Origin: Planctomycetota bacterium
GTDB lineage: Bacteria; Planctomycetota; PUPC01; DSUN01
DNA: 9,297 nt
Direction: 5' to 3'
NCBI GenBank assembly: GCA_016872875.1
Contig: VGYW01000338.1
Location: forward strand, 1-9,297
Each line of letters starts with the position of its first letter. The first letter of the stretch is position 1. A program made the position numbers and the translations under genes. The notes under the pieces were generated by a model, which saw only the letters and a list, made by a program, of their open reading frames with translations, had not been told where the DNA came from and ran no database searches. Below, piece after piece: positions 1 to 8,070 of this stretch.

Positions 1-134
1 ACCGTGGCGAGGGTCTTGTCGCCGATCATGACCGGGGCCGTGTCGGTCGTGACCACGACAGTGAGTCCCTGGGCCGCGCGAGCCGCGAGGAGGATGAGGA
101 AGAGCACCAGCGATGCGAGGGTTCGGGTAGTCAC
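1..134 (-). CDS. N-terminus of an exported protein, unknown function (partial)
   Basis: Reading leftward from a GTG at 132-134, 44 codons are visible before the window ends. Residues 1-5 (MTTRT) form a short polar and basic start, and residues 6-18 are a hydrophobic run (LASLVLFLILLAA). An ARA/AA stretch at about residues 18-21 would suit signal peptidase I, so export is likely. The visible mature part (LTVVVTTDTAPVMIGDKTLATV) looks like beta-strands and could be the start of a bacterial SH3-like or similar small beta domain, but it is too short to name. I chose the GTG because it places the signal peptide at the very N-terminus and has an AGGGGA sequence about 6 bases upstream (141-146). The gene lies about 150 bases downstream of secA on the same strand. 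An 11-codon frame (ATG at 164-166) stops at 131-133, overlapping this start; it may be coincidence. Confidence 0.6.
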   Translation of the reverse strand, partial: MTTRTLASLVLFLILLAARAAQGLTVVVTTDTAPVMIGDKTLAT

Positions 135-170
135 TGCGCGTCCCCTACTGGAGTGGTGGCTGCCATCGTA

Positions 171-260
171 CTCGTCCCTCGTCCTCGTCCGTCGTCCTCG
201 ATTCTCTCGGCTTGGGGGGAGAAGAGTCGAGGACGAGGACGAGGGACGAGGACGAGGACG
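171..260. repeat. Long imperfect inverted repeat built from GTCCTCG units, downstream of secA
   Basis: The left arm (about 171-209) is made of CTCGTC/CTCGTCC units. The right arm (about 219-260) is its complement, built from GAGGACGAGG units. A 20-base stretch at 171-190 matches the right arm perfectly; the inner part pairs after a small bulge, and the loop is about GCTTGGGG at 210-217. It starts 26 bases beyond the secA stop codon in the direction of transcription, so the transcript could fold into a long hairpin. No T tract follows it on the minus strand, so it is not a classical intrinsic terminator. A 3'-end stabilising structure or a dispersed intergenic repeat are both possible. A related hairpin lies at 8994-9039. 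Confidence 0.75.
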
Positions 261-285
261 ATCGGGGAAGAAGATGTGTCTGGCT

Positions 286-3200
286 TCATCCCACACGTCT
301 CCTCCCGCAACAGTTCTTGAACTTGACGGGCTTGCCGTCGGGCCTGGTCTTTCCGCAGGGGCAGGGGTCGTTGCGGCCGGGCTCGCGTCCGCTGATGATG
401 GGGCGGACGGCGGGCTTTCCGGGCTTGCCCTGGGGCGCCCGCGCGGCCTCGGCGGCACGCTGCTGCTCCTCCTGCTGCTGGCGGTACGTGGCGATCTCCT
501 CGTGGACGTAGCGGTCGGCCTGCCAGATGCTCCGAGCTTCCTCCTCGTCGCGCTCGTACTTCACCTTGAGGAGGTAGTCGGTGACCGTGTCCTCGATGGA
601 CTTGGTCATGAGGTCGAACATCTTGTAGCCTTCGCGCTTGTATTCGACCTTTGGGTCCTGCTGGCCGTAGCCTCGGAAGCCGATGGTGCCGCGGAGGAGG
701 TCCATGTTGTAGAGGTGTTGCTTCCATTTCACGTCAATGGTCTGGAGGAGGAGCTGTCGGATGGTCCAGAGCATGCGCTGGGAGCCGAGCTCGCGCTTGC
801 GTGCCTCGTAGGCGTCGCGGACGCGGTTGCGGATGAGTGCTTCGAGCTGGCGGAAGTCCTCCGGGCCGTGCTTGGCGAGGTCAAGGGGGTCGAGGGTGAC
901 GCCGAACTTGCGGGCCACGGCGTTTGCGAGGCCGGTGAGGTTGCGGCCCTCCTCGGCGAGGTCGGTTTCGAGGAAGACGCCGAGCGCGGTGCGGACGACT
1001 TCGGCGCGGACCTGCTCGACGGGCCGTGGGGCGTAGGCGGCGGCGAGGGCGCCCAGGAAGTGGGCGTGGATGGCGGCGAGGGTCTCGGAGCGGATGTCTT
1101 CCGCGCCCGCCGAGCCGCTGAGGCCGGCGGCGCGGAGCCAGCCGTCGAGGGCCGCGCACTGCCATTGGGCGGGGAACTGGTCTGGCGTGAGGCAGAGGGC
1201 GAAGACGCCCTCGATGGCGTCGCGGGCGACGTCGGCGGGGGAGCGGCGCGCGTAGCGGCCGCGGGCCAGCTCGGTGAGGAGGCGCACGCCGGCCCGAGCC
1301 TCCCCCTCGGTGTCCTCCTCGAACTTTTCGAGGGAGACGGATACGGCGAAGACCTTTCGCGCGAAGGCGGCCAGGCCGGGCAGGGGGAGCTCCTCGGACT
1401 CGTTGAGCGCGAGATAGGCGTCGAGGGTGGCGGGGACGAGTTCGTTGGCGGCGTCCTCGACGCTCGCGCCGGCCTGCTGGAGGTCTTCGAGCTTGGTCTT
1501 GAGGATGTGGCCGCGCGTTTCCTTGAGCTTGGCCTCGGCGAAGCGGCGCAGCTCGCCCTCCAGCTTGCCCTCGTTGCCGAGGAAGGGGAATCGTGCGACT
1601 GCCCAGGCGGCCAGGCCGCCGTAGCTGGGCTGGGCGCGGAAGCTCTCCGAGCCGATGAAGAGGTCGAGGGTCTTGTGGAGGAACCGCGACAGGAAGCCGT
1701 CCAGGAGGCCCTTGGTCTCCTCGGCGGGATAGGCATCGGCGGCGGCGCGTGCGAAGTGGAGGGCGAGCTCCTGGGCCTCGCAGGCCCGCCACTGGGCATC
1801 GGTGATGCCGAGGCCGAGGTCGCCGGCCCACTGGGCGATGCTGGCGAAGCAGCGCTCGGCGGGCGCGGCGCCGCCGAGGTGCAGCTCGAGCACGCGGGCC
1901 GCGGCGCCGTCGATCATCTGGTAGATGATGTCCTCGAGGCCCTCGAGGTGCTCGCCGCGGCGGGCGTCGCCGACGTGGGCGGCTGCGTCGGCGAGGAAGT
2001 GGTCGGCCAGGCCGTCGCCCGGGAGCCTCGCGAGGTCGAAGGGTTCGAATGGGGCGCGGAAGCGCGCGCCGAGGAACGCCGCGAGGCCCGCCAGGTCGTG
2101 GCCTGGGAAGGCGAGGTGGACGTCGAGGTGCCAGGCGGTGACGTCTTTCGCCCAGAGAGAGCGCGCTTCGGCGGGCGGGAGCGTGCCCAGGCGCTCGCTG
2201 AGCAGCCCGGCCAGCGCTGCCACGAGGTCGCGTGTGGCGGCGTCGAAGGCCGCCTCGATGTCGCGCGGGGCCACGCTGACGCCGATGCGTCGCTCGGCCC
2301 AGGCGGCCACGCGCTCGGCATCGGGCCGGCGCAGGAAGGCGGGCGAGCCGAGGTAGAGGCGTGTCGCGCGGCGGGCGAGGCCGGCGGCGACCTCGGCCAC
2401 GGGCCGCCCGCCGAACGTCCTGCCGGCCGCGTCGAGCCAGCGCTTTCGCAACTCGTCGGGGCTGGTCCCCGCCACGCGGCTGTGGCCCGCCGCCTCCCCG
2501 ACCCCCATCGCGTCGAGCCACTCGTGGAAGGTCTTGATCTCCCAGCGGAGCGTGTCGCCGAACAGCAGCGTGTCCTGCTCGTAGCCGATGGCGAACCAAC
2601 TGTGGAGGAAGTCGTCAAGGTCGGCGTCCGCGTGGTGTCGGCCGGCGGCGGCGGCCACGGCCGCGGCCAGCGCGTCGCGGGCCACCCCCGCCAGTTGTGC
2701 AAGGGTGCAGGGCGCGCCGAGCCCCTCGGCCCATCTGACGGCTCGCGCGAGGTGCCATTGTTCGGGGAAGGGGGCGCGGCCGGCCCTGGCCTCGCCCGCG
2801 GCCAGGCCGCGGCAGTCGTTCACAACACACGCGGCCCACGCCCGCAGGAGCTCGGGCGTGAAGCCCTCGGTCAACGCATCCTCGGCCTTGGCAGCGAGGA
2901 GGCCCGCCAGCCCGTCGCGGGAGACCTTCTCCCATTCGGCGCGGGAGAGGTTGACGCCCAGAGCGTCGGCAAAGGCCAGGAGGCGGGCGAAGACGCGCTC
3001 GGGCAGCTCGCGGGACGGCGGCTGGAGGTCCGGGGCGAGGAAGCGGCGGAGCGCGCGGCCGAGCGTGTCGGCCGGGTCTCGCCGGCCGCCGCCCTCGAGC
3101 ACCTCCTGGCGCTGGCTGTAGATGAGCTTCCGCTGCTCGTCCATAACCTCGTCGTATTCGAGGACGTGTTTTCGTGCCTCGAAGTTGTGCTCTTCGACCT

Positions 3201-6200
3201 TCTTCTGGGCGCGCTCGATGGAGCGGGTGACCATGCCGCTCTCGATGGGCTCGCCGTTGCCCAGGCCGGCCCTGAGCATGAAGCGGCGGACCCACTCGGC
3301 CATGAAGATGCGCATCAGCTCGTCTTCGAGCGACACGAAGAAGCGGCTGGAGCCTGGGTCGCCCTGGCGTCCGGCGCGGCCGCGGAGCTGGTTGTCAATG
3401 CGGCGTGCCTCGTGGCGCTCGGTGCCCACGATGTGGAGGCCGCCCAGCTCGGCCACGCTGTTGGGCAGGACCATGGGCGCCAGGCCGCGCTCCTTCCAGT
3501 AGGCGAGGAGGCGGCGATGGGTCTCCTCGTCGGAGACGTCCTTCTCGCCCTTCTTGCGGAGGCCCCAGGCGTCGAACCAGTGGCGTTCGAGGTGCGTCTG
3601 GAGAGCCTCGCGGCGGCGCTGGAGCTCGTGGGGGTCGAGGTCGGGGCTGAGGGCGAGGCCGGGCGGCAGGTCGCGCGGCGCCATGTCGTGCTCCTGCCAG
3701 TAGGCGAGCGCCTCGGCGGGCGAGCAGGGGCCGAGCACGATGTCGGTGCCGCGGCCGGCCATGTTCGTAGCCACGGTCACGGCCCCGAAGCAGCCGGCGA
3801 GGGCCACGATGCCGGCCTCCTTCTCGTGGTTCTTGGCGTTGAGGACCTCGTGTTTGATGCCGCGGCGTTCGAGGAGCGCGGAGAGTTTTTCGGACTTTTC
3901 GACCGAGATGGTGCCGACCAGGATGGGGCGGCCGATCTTGTTCACGGTGGCGATCTCTTCCACCACGGCCCCCCACTTCTCGTCCTCAAGGCCGTAGACG
4001 AGGTCGTGGCACTGGGTGCGGCGGAGCGGGCGGTTGGTGGGAATGGGCACGACGTCGAGCTTGTAGATTTTCATGAACTCGCCGGCCTCGCTGAGCGCGG
4101 TGCCGGTCATCCCGGCGATCTTCTTGTAGAGGCGGAAGTAGTTCTGGAGGGTGATCGTGGCGAGGGTCTGGTTCTCCTCGCGGACCCGCACGGAGCGGTC
4201 GCGTGCGGCCTCCTTGGCCTCGACGGCCTGGTGGAGGCCGTCGCTCCAGCGGCGGCCGTGCATGAGGCGGCCGGTGAACTCGTCTATGATGATCACCTCG
4301 CCGTCAATGACCGCGTATTCGACGTCGCGCCTGTAGAGCTCCTTGGCCTTGAGCGCGGCCTCGAGGTAGGGGGGCCAGTCGGCGTTGCGCCCGTGGTAGA
4401 GGCTCTCGATGCCGAGGAAGCGCTGCGCGGCCTTGATGCCGCGCTCCGTGAGGCCCACCGAGTGGTCCTTCTTGTTGAAGGTGTAGTCGTAGTTGCGGAG
4501 GAACTCCTCGCGTTGTTCGGGCTCGCCGCGCGGGAGGCGCTGAGCATCGAAGCCGGTGAGCTTGCTGACGAGGCGCTGGGCCACCTCGTAGCGCTCTATC
4601 GAGCCCTCCGCCGGGCCGCTGATGATCAGCGGCGTCCGAGCCTCGTCTATCAGGATGTTGTCCACCTCATCCACTATAGCGAACTCCAGCGGCCCCTGAA
4701 CCTGAGTCTCGACATTGTCCTTCATGTTGTCGCGGAGGTAGTCGAACCCGAACTCGTTGTTGGTGCCGTAGGTGATGCTGGCGCCGTACTCGGGCTGGCG
4801 CTCGACCGACTCCATGCCGACGAGGATGAGCCCCACGCTGACGCCCAGAGCCTCGAACATCGGGCCGTTCCAGTAGCGGTCGCGCTCCGCCAGGTAGTCG
4901 TTCACAGTGACGATGTGGACGTGTGTGCCGGCGAGGGCGTTGAGGTAAGCGGGGAGGGTTGCGACAAGGGTCTTGCCCTCGCCCGTGACCATTTCGGCGA
5001 TCTTGCCCTGGTGGAGGACGATGCCGCCGACCAGTTGCACGTCGAAGGGGCGCATGCGGAAGGGGGGACGGCAATCGGGGCACCTGTCGCGTATCTCGTT
5101 GTAGAATGAGGCAGGGAACATGAGCTTGGCGATCTCCGGCCCGCCGACCTTGGCGAGTCGCGGGCGGAGTGCAGCGTTGGCGAGCTGTCGGGCGTCCACG
5201 GCGCGTAGCCGCAGGCGGTTGGCCGTGGCCTGGAGCTCCTCGAGCTCGTCGGGCGTGGCGTCGGGCCGTTCGCGGGCGGCCTCGAGCGCCTCCTGCGCGC
5301 GGTCGGCCTCGCTGTCGAGCTGCTGCGCGCGCATGGCCGTGCTCATCACGTCGGCGCTCGCCGCTGCCGCGGCCTGCATTCGTGAGAGCGCGGCGGCGAA
5401 CTCGCGCCGCGCGCGCTGCGCCTCACGGTGCGCGCGCAAAGCCTCGGCGTCGAGGGCATCGAACTCCCTGGGGTCCGCCCCCGGCTGGGCGCGGGCGTCG
5501 TCCGCATTCTTCCGCGCGTCGGCCGCCACCTTGTCCAGACGCCGCATGTCCTGCTCCGCCTGCACCAGGCGGGCGTCCTGCCCCTTCGCGGCCTTGCGGC
5601 CGACGCGTGCGGCGGCGAGCTGGTGGAACTCGCGGCGCTTGGCGTCGGCCCGCTTGCGGGCCTGGCGGGCGCGCTCGACCTCTGGCACGCGGTCGTCGTC
5701 GAGCATGCCCCGCGCGGCCTCGGCGCCCTGGCGGCACCGCTCGGCCTGGGCCTCGAAGCGCATGAGTTCCTCGAGCGCGGTCTCGGCGGCCGCGCCATCT
5801 GGCGTGGCGCCAAGGCGGCCCCTGGCCTCATCGAGGGCGCGGCTGGCGCGGAAGGCGTCGGCGGCCAGGGGCGCGAGCTCGGCGAGCGAGTCGCGCCGCG
5901 CCCTGGCCTCGGCCACGCGCTGCCGCGCGGCCGCCACGGGGTCTTCGGGGCGCCTGGCCTCCGCCTCGGCCTCTTTGCGGGCGCCGGGCTTCGGGCGGGC
6001 GCGGTCGGCGGCCTCCTCGGCGCGCTTCTGCGGGGCGCGCTCGGCCTCGGCCTGGGCCGCCGCCAGCGCGCCCTCCGCCTCGGCGAGCATGCGGGCCGAC
6101 TCATCGGCGAGGCGCTGGAGGGCCTCGACCTCCGCCGCCCCGCGCGGCTGACGCCTCAGGCCGTCCAGGAGCTTGGCGAGGCTCGCCAGGACGTCGCGGG

Positions 6201-7965
6201 CGGCCCGCGCCTGCGCCAGTTCCGCCTCCGCCTTCTCAAGCTCGGGGTCCGGGCCGCTGGCGTCGCTCCGCTTCCGCGCCTGCGCCGCCCGCTTCCGCGC
6301 CTCGCGGACTCGTCCCTCTATCTCGGGGAGGCCGTCGGCGAGCGCCTGGAGCCCCGCGGCCTCTTCGAGCGCCTGGGGCTGGGAGCGGACGTGTGCGACG
6401 AGGGGCACGAGCTCGGCCGCCAGGTCGCGGCAGGCGCGGGCGTGGGCGGCCTCGCGCTCGACGCTCGCCGCGTCCTCGCCGTCGTCGCGGGCCTTCGCTG
6501 CGCGCTCCTCGAGGTCCGCGGCGCGCCAGGCCGCGTGCTCGCGGAGCCTGAGGGCCTCGCCGACGGCCTCGAAGCCGGGCAGGGCGGCCAGGAGTGGCCT
6601 CATCTCGGCGAGCACCTGCTGGCAGGCGCGGGCGTCGTGGAGCGCCTGCCGCGCCGCCTCGGCCACGGAGTCCAGCCGCTTGATCTCGTCCTCCGCCGTG
6701 ATCTTCCGCTCGGGGTCCTTCGTCTGGCGGAGGAACTCGCGCGCGCCCGCGGCCTCCGCCAACGCCGCCTTGGCCCGCTCTTCGAGGTCCGCGGCTTCGG
6801 CCGCAACGTCCCCCTGCCGCCGCACGGCGTCGGCGAACGCCTGCCGCGCGTGCGCGTCGGAGTCGCTGAGGCGCACCAGTTCCACGGCGGCCGCATCGAG
6901 GCCCTGGCGGGCGATGCTTGCGCGGCCTCTGGCCGCCTCGGCCTCCGCCTCCAGGCGCTCGAGGGCGTCGCGCGCCTCGGCGCGGCGCCGGGCCTTCGCC
7001 GCGTCCGCCCCCTCCGCCGCCCGCTCGGCGGCCTCCTCGAGCCGCACCAGTTCGGCGGTTAGCTCCGCCAGCTCGTCGCCGCCGGTGTCGCCCACCCTCG
7101 GCAGCCCGCCCGCCTCGGCCGCGGCGTCCACGCGGGCCTGCCCCTCGTCGAAAAGCTCGAGGTGCTTGGGGTCCCAGCGGCCCTCTCCCTCGCGCTTGGG
7201 CTTGAACCCGAAGGCCCGATAGAAGACGCTGCACATGCCGATTCGGCGGTCGGCGGCCTCGCGGCCCACGGCGAAGGCCTCGGGCAGGAGATCGTCCAGG
7301 CTCTCGCCCGCGCCCTCCGCCTCGCCCTGCCTCAGGTAGTCGCGGAGCAGGAGGCGGTCGAGCCGCGCGATGTGCTCCTGGCACACGGGGTGCCGCGGGA
7401 AGGCGATCTCCTTGCCCGCCTCGGTGCTGAAGGCGAACCTCGTGGCGTCGGCGTCGCGGAAGAAGTCGTGCCGTTCCGCCAACTTGTTCAGGGCTTCCGC
7501 CAGGCGCGGCCCGAGCCGCTCGGTCGCCCCGCCCGCGACGGCGCGGCGAAGGTCGTCGGGCAACAGGTCCCACACCTGCTTGCCGATGCCCCGCGGCGAG
7601 CCCTCCTGCTGGGCGTCCTTCTGGAGCCGGGCGCAGAGGTCCGCAAGGCCGCCGAGGTCGCGTTCCGCGAGCGGCCCGAGCGCCCTGCCGTGCCTGAGGC
7701 GCAGGCGGAACTCCTCGGTCTTCCCGCGAAGGGCGTCGTCGTCCAGGCAGAGCATGTCGGCCTCGAGCGCGTTGATGCGCTCGACGGCCGGCGCCATCTC
7801 GCGCACCGTGCGCTGGACCCTGCTGCCGCGCATGAGGAACTTCAGCGCCGAGTTCACCCCGCGCGCGATCACCACGGGCGCGGCGTCGAAGAAATCCAGC
7901 GCCTTCTCGCGCAGCCGGCCCCACACGCCGTTGCCATCGCCAGTTGTCGCGCTTCCCTGTGCCAT
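286..7965 (-). CDS. secA: Giant preprotein translocase ATPase SecA (about 2,559 aa)
   Basis: This is the motor ATPase that drives unfolded preproteins through the SecYEG channel at the inner membrane. Motifs run in family order: N-terminal helices (47-93), [12 protein letters not shown] (226-237), Q motif FDVQL (974-978), Walker A TGEGKT (994-999), DEVD box (1099-1102), the preprotein cross-linking domain, [13 protein letters not shown] (1402-1409), [15 protein letters not shown] (1521-1535), IYSQR (1615-1619), the two-helix finger from about 2393, and a SEC-C zinc motif with Cys 2535, 2537, 2552 and 2553. No ATPase residue I checked is lost. E. coli SecA is about 901 residues; the excess lies in blocks at about 94-223, 245-971, 1412-1505 and 1625-2392, described separately. 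At the finger tip, MDLLRG replaces the E. coli MDYLRQ. I prefer the ATG at 7963-7965, with GAGAG just upstream, over the in-frame TTG three codons earlier, which has no visible ribosome site. No Sec gene neighbours it, and whether it is the only SecA cannot be judged here. Confidence 0.97.
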   Translation of the reverse strand: MAQGSATTGDGNGVWGRLREKALDFFDAAPVVIARGVNSALKFLMRGSRVQRTVREMAPAVERINALEADMLCLDDDALRGKTEEFRLRLRHGRALGPLAERDLGGLADLCARLQKDAQQEGSPRGIGKQVWDLLPDDLRRAVAGGATERLGPRLAEALNKLAERHDFFRDADATRFAFSTEAGKEIAFPRHPVCQEHIARLDRLLLRDYLRQGEAEGAGESLDDLLPEAFAVGREAADRRIGMCSVFYRAFGFKPKREGEGRWDPKHLELFDEGQARVDAAAEAGGLPRVGDTGGDELAELTAELVRLEEAAERAAEGADAAKARRRAEARDALERLEAEAEAARGRASIARQGLDAAAVELVRLSDSDAHARQAFADAVRRQGDVAAEAADLEERAKAALAEAAGAREFLRQTKDPERKITAEDEIKRLDSVAEAARQALHDARACQQVLAEMRPLLAALPGFEAVGEALRLREHAAWRAADLEERAAKARDDGEDAASVEREAAHARACRDLAAELVPLVAHVRSQPQALEEAAGLQALADGLPEIEGRVREARKRAAQARKRSDASGPDPELEKAEAELAQARAARDVLASLAKLLDGLRRQPRGAAEVEALQRLADESARMLAEAEGALAAAQAEAERAPQKRAEEAADRARPKPGARKEAEAEARRPEDPVAAARQRVAEARARRDSLAELAPLAADAFRASRALDEARGRLGATPDGAAAETALEELMRFEAQAERCRQGAEAARGMLDDDRVPEVERARQARKRADAKRREFHQLAAARVGRKAAKGQDARLVQAEQDMRRLDKVAADARKNADDARAQPGADPREFDALDAEALRAHREAQRARREFAAALSRMQAAAAASADVMSTAMRAQQLDSEADRAQEALEAARERPDATPDELEELQATANRLRLRAVDARQLANAALRPRLAKVGGPEIAKLMFPASFYNEIRDRCPDCRPPFRMRPFDVQLVGGIVLHQGKIAEMVTGEGKTLVATLPAYLNALAGTHVHIVTVNDYLAERDRYWNGPMFEALGVSVGLILVGMESVERQPEYGASITYGTNNEFGFDYLRDNMKDNVETQVQGPLEFAIVDEVDNILIDEARTPLIISGPAEGSIERYEVAQRLVSKLTGFDAQRLPRGEPEQREEFLRNYDYTFNKKDHSVGLTERGIKAAQRFLGIESLYHGRNADWPPYLEAALKAKELYRRDVEYAVIDGEVIIIDEFTGRLMHGRRWSDGLHQAVEAKEAARDRSVRVREENQTLATITLQNYFRLYKKIAGMTGTALSEAGEFMKIYKLDVVPIPTNRPLRRTQCHDLVYGLEDEKWGAVVEEIATVNKIGRPILVGTISVEKSEKLSALLERRGIKHEVLNAKNHEKEAGIVALAGCFGAVTVATNMAGRGTDIVLGPCSPAEALAYWQEHDMAPRDLPPGLALSPDLDPHELQRRREALQTHLERHWFDAWGLRKKGEKDVSDEETHRRLLAYWKERGLAPMVLPNSVAELGGLHIVGTERHEARRIDNQLRGRAGRQGDPGSSRFFVSLEDELMRIFMAEWVRRFMLRAGLGNGEPIESGMVTRSIERAQKKVEEHNFEARKHVLEYDEVMDEQRKLIYSQRQEVLEGGGRRDPADTLGRALRRFLAPDLQPPSRELPERVFARLLAFADALGVNLSRAEWEKVSRDGLAGLLAAKAEDALTEGFTPELLRAWAACVVNDCRGLAAGEARAGRAPFPEQWHLARAVRWAEGLGAPCTLAQLAGVARDALAAAVAAAAGRHHADADLDDFLHSWFAIGYEQDTLLFGDTLRWEIKTFHEWLDAMGVGEAAGHSRVAGTSPDELRKRWLDAAGRTFGGRPVAEVAAGLARRATRLYLGSPAFLRRPDAERVAAWAERRIGVSVAPRDIEAAFDAATRDLVAALAGLLSERLGTLPPAEARSLWAKDVTAWHLDVHLAFPGHDLAGLAAFLGARFRAPFEPFDLARLPGDGLADHFLADAAAHVGDARRGEHLEGLEDIIYQMIDGAAARVLELHLGGAAPAERCFASIAQWAGDLGLGITDAQWRACEAQELALHFARAAADAYPAEETKGLLDGFLSRFLHKTLDLFIGSESFRAQPSYGGLAAWAVARFPFLGNEGKLEGELRRFAEAKLKETRGHILKTKLEDLQQAGASVEDAANELVPATLDAYLALNESEELPLPGLAAFARKVFAVSVSLEKFEEDTEGEARAGVRLLTELARGRYARRSPADVARDAIEGVFALCLTPDQFPAQWQCAALDGWLRAAGLSGSAGAEDIRSETLAAIHAHFLGALAAAYAPRPVEQVRAEVVRTALGVFLETDLAEEGRNLTGLANAVARKFGVTLDPLDLAKHGPEDFRQLEALIRNRVRDAYEARKRELGSQRMLWTIRQLLLQTIDVKWKQHLYNMDLLRGTIGFRGYGQQDPKVEYKREGYKMFDLMTKSIEDTVTDYLLKVKYERDEEEARSIWQADRYVHEEIATYRQQQEEQQRAAEAARAPQGKPGKPAVRPIISGREPGRNDPCPCGKTRPDGKPVKFKNCCGRRRVG
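307..363 (-). other. SEC-C zinc-binding motif of SecA with lengthened spacer
   Basis: The C-terminus reads GRNDPCPCG, then [13 protein letters not shown], then CCG. In the usual SEC-C motif (CPCGSGKKYKxCHG or CCG) eight residues separate the CxC pair from the final Cys-Cys/His pair; here there are 14. All four ligand cysteines are present, so zinc binding, and SecB or ribosome contact as in other SecA proteins, remains plausible. Confidence 0.85.
786..3093 (-). other. Expanded helical wing region of SecA: about ten ~76-residue wing-like repeats
   Basis: Between [10 protein letters not shown] (ending at 1624) and the start of the two-helix finger (LGSQRMLW, from 2393) lie about 770 residues, where E. 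coli SecA has about 90. An anchor of the type 'aromatic, two to four residues, hydrophobic, G/F-V' recurs at residues 1665 (FADALGV), 1743 (VRWAEGLGA), 1813 ([10 protein letters not shown]), 1886 ([11 protein letters not shown]), 1961 ([11 protein letters not shown]), 2043 ([11 protein letters not shown]), 2118 ([11 protein letters not shown]), 2198 ([11 protein letters not shown]), 2273 ([11 protein letters not shown]) and 2346 ([11 protein letters not shown]). Spacings are 70-82 residues. The anchors are followed by helices often ending in Y..R or similar. The first and last copies align with the two ends of the canonical wing domain (for example GLQERLKNDFDLDL in E. coli). I infer tandem duplication of the wing module followed by divergence. 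Confidence 0.75.
3476..3708 (-). repeat. Internal direct duplication in SecA NBD2 variable region
   Basis: Two 32-base stretches, 3476-3507 and 3677-3708, are identical at 28 of 32 positions by my count. They lie 201 bases (67 codons) apart in the same frame and encode [11 protein letters not shown] (from residue 1420) and [11 protein letters not shown] (from residue 1487). Normal SecA has one such YW/DW helix shortly before GGLHIIGTERH. The longer segment here (about 95 residues between GTDIVLG and [11 protein letters not shown], against about 45 in E. coli) therefore looks partly like an in-frame duplication. Confidence 0.8.
5053..7233 (-). other. About 726-residue coiled-coil-like insertion in SecA before the Q motif
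   Basis: In E. coli SecA the sequence runs GMRHFDVQL without a break. Here GM (residues 243-244) and RMRPFDVQL (from residue 970) are separated by residues 245-969. The insert is dominated by Ala, Glu, Arg, Leu, Asp and Gln, with few aromatics and a helix-forming heptad-like pattern. It has two kinds of internal repeat: ARAxRDxLAxLxPLL-type segments starting near residues 445, 509, 586 and 687, and P...E...LQ.LA..A....AR-type segments through to about 930. It ends in [19 protein letters not shown], with a CxxC at 962 and 965. The frame is open throughout and both flanks are canonical, so this is an in-frame domain and not a gene fusion with a second enzyme. Long helical hairpins projecting from NBD1 are likely; the role is unknown. 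Confidence 0.85.
7297..7686 (-). other. About 130-residue insertion in the N-terminal part of SecA
   Basis: Normal SecA goes from FRxRLxxG almost directly to LIPEAFAVVREA. Here FRLRLRHG ends at residue 93 and [12 protein letters not shown] starts at 226. The insert includes [32 protein letters not shown] and [18 protein letters not shown]. It is richer in aromatics and less repetitive than the later insert, so it may fold as a small helical domain. I recognise no family for it. Confidence 0.8.
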
Positions 7966-7975
7966 TGCTCTCAAC
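7966..7975 (-). promoter_or_regulatory. Weak ribosome-binding region for secA deciding the ATG start
   Basis: On the minus strand the sequence reads GTTGAGAGCAATG. The GAGAG lies a few bases before the ATG at 7963-7965 and is the only purine-rich candidate. The TTG at 7972-7974 has only the tandem repeat upstream of it. The short spacing makes initiation look weak or dependent on upstream translation. Confidence 0.4.
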
Positions 7976-8033
7976 CGATAGGATCGATTGAATCGATTGA
8001 ATCGATTGAATCGATGGGACCGACACGACCCAT
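7971..8033 (-). CDS. Possible 20-codon leader ORF upstream of secA
   Basis: An ATG at 8031-8033, preceded by AGGAG (8044-8048) ten bases away, opens a frame [20 protein letters not shown] that stops with TGA at 7971-7973, five bases before the secA ATG. The 9-bp tandem repeat encodes its Ile-Asp-Ser units. A short frame ending beside the weak secA ribosome site could couple translation, and in E. coli the leader peptide SecM controls secA in this position. There is no match to the SecM arrest motif and no hydrophobic signal segment, so the frame may exist only because the repeat has no stop codon. Confidence 0.25.
   Translation of the reverse strand: MGRVGPIDSIDSIDSIDPIG
7983..8015. repeat. 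9-bp tandem repeat (ATCGATTGA), about 3.7 copies, upstream of secA
   Basis: The unit ATCGATTGA runs three times from 7983 and ends with a partial ATCGAT at 8015. Successive units create overlapping 12-base palindromes (TCAATCGATTGA) and four ATCGAT sites. It lies 18-50 bases upstream of the secA ATG, so it is within the leader or promoter. It is AT-richer than its surroundings. It could be a set of regulator-binding sites or a neutral microsatellite; the sequence alone does not decide. Confidence 0.9.
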
Positions 8034-8048
8034 TCTTGCCCTTCTCCT

Positions 8049-8069
8049 GTCACGCGTCACGGGTCACGC
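8049..8069. repeat. 7-bp tandem repeat (GTCACGC/G), three copies
   Basis: GTCACGC, GTCACGG and GTCACGC follow each other at 8049-8069, with a decayed fourth unit (ATCACTC) running into the 3' end of the 276-residue gene, whose stop is at 8071-8073. It lies immediately after that gene and before secA. No function is evident. Confidence 0.7.
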
Positions 8070-8070
8070 A

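Noticed and set aside
171..260. Classical Rho-independent terminator for secA
   Set aside because: The stem is strong, but no run of T follows on the minus strand; I record it as a repeat only.
4..5109. A 1,701-codon open frame on the plus strand opposite secA
   Set aside because: It is antisense to secA, whose motifs are unmistakable. Its product is a low-complexity Gly/Val/Ala/Leu/Glu sequence with no recognisable domain. Long mirror frames are expected opposite GC-rich genes.
286..7965. Giant secA as a fusion or assembly artefact
   Set aside because: Both sides of each insert carry consecutive SecA motifs in one frame, and no second enzyme domain, stop or frameshift occurs. A chimera would be unlikely to do this at four sites.
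6236..8053. A 605-codon minus-strand frame overlapping the start of secA in another phase
   Set aside because: It is Arg/Gly/Ala-rich mirror coding in the wrong phase, while the secA frame in the same place has clear N-terminal SecA motifs.
7983..8069. CRISPR-like array
   Set aside because: The repeats are 7-9 bases, directly adjacent, and have no unique spacers; no cas gene is nearby.
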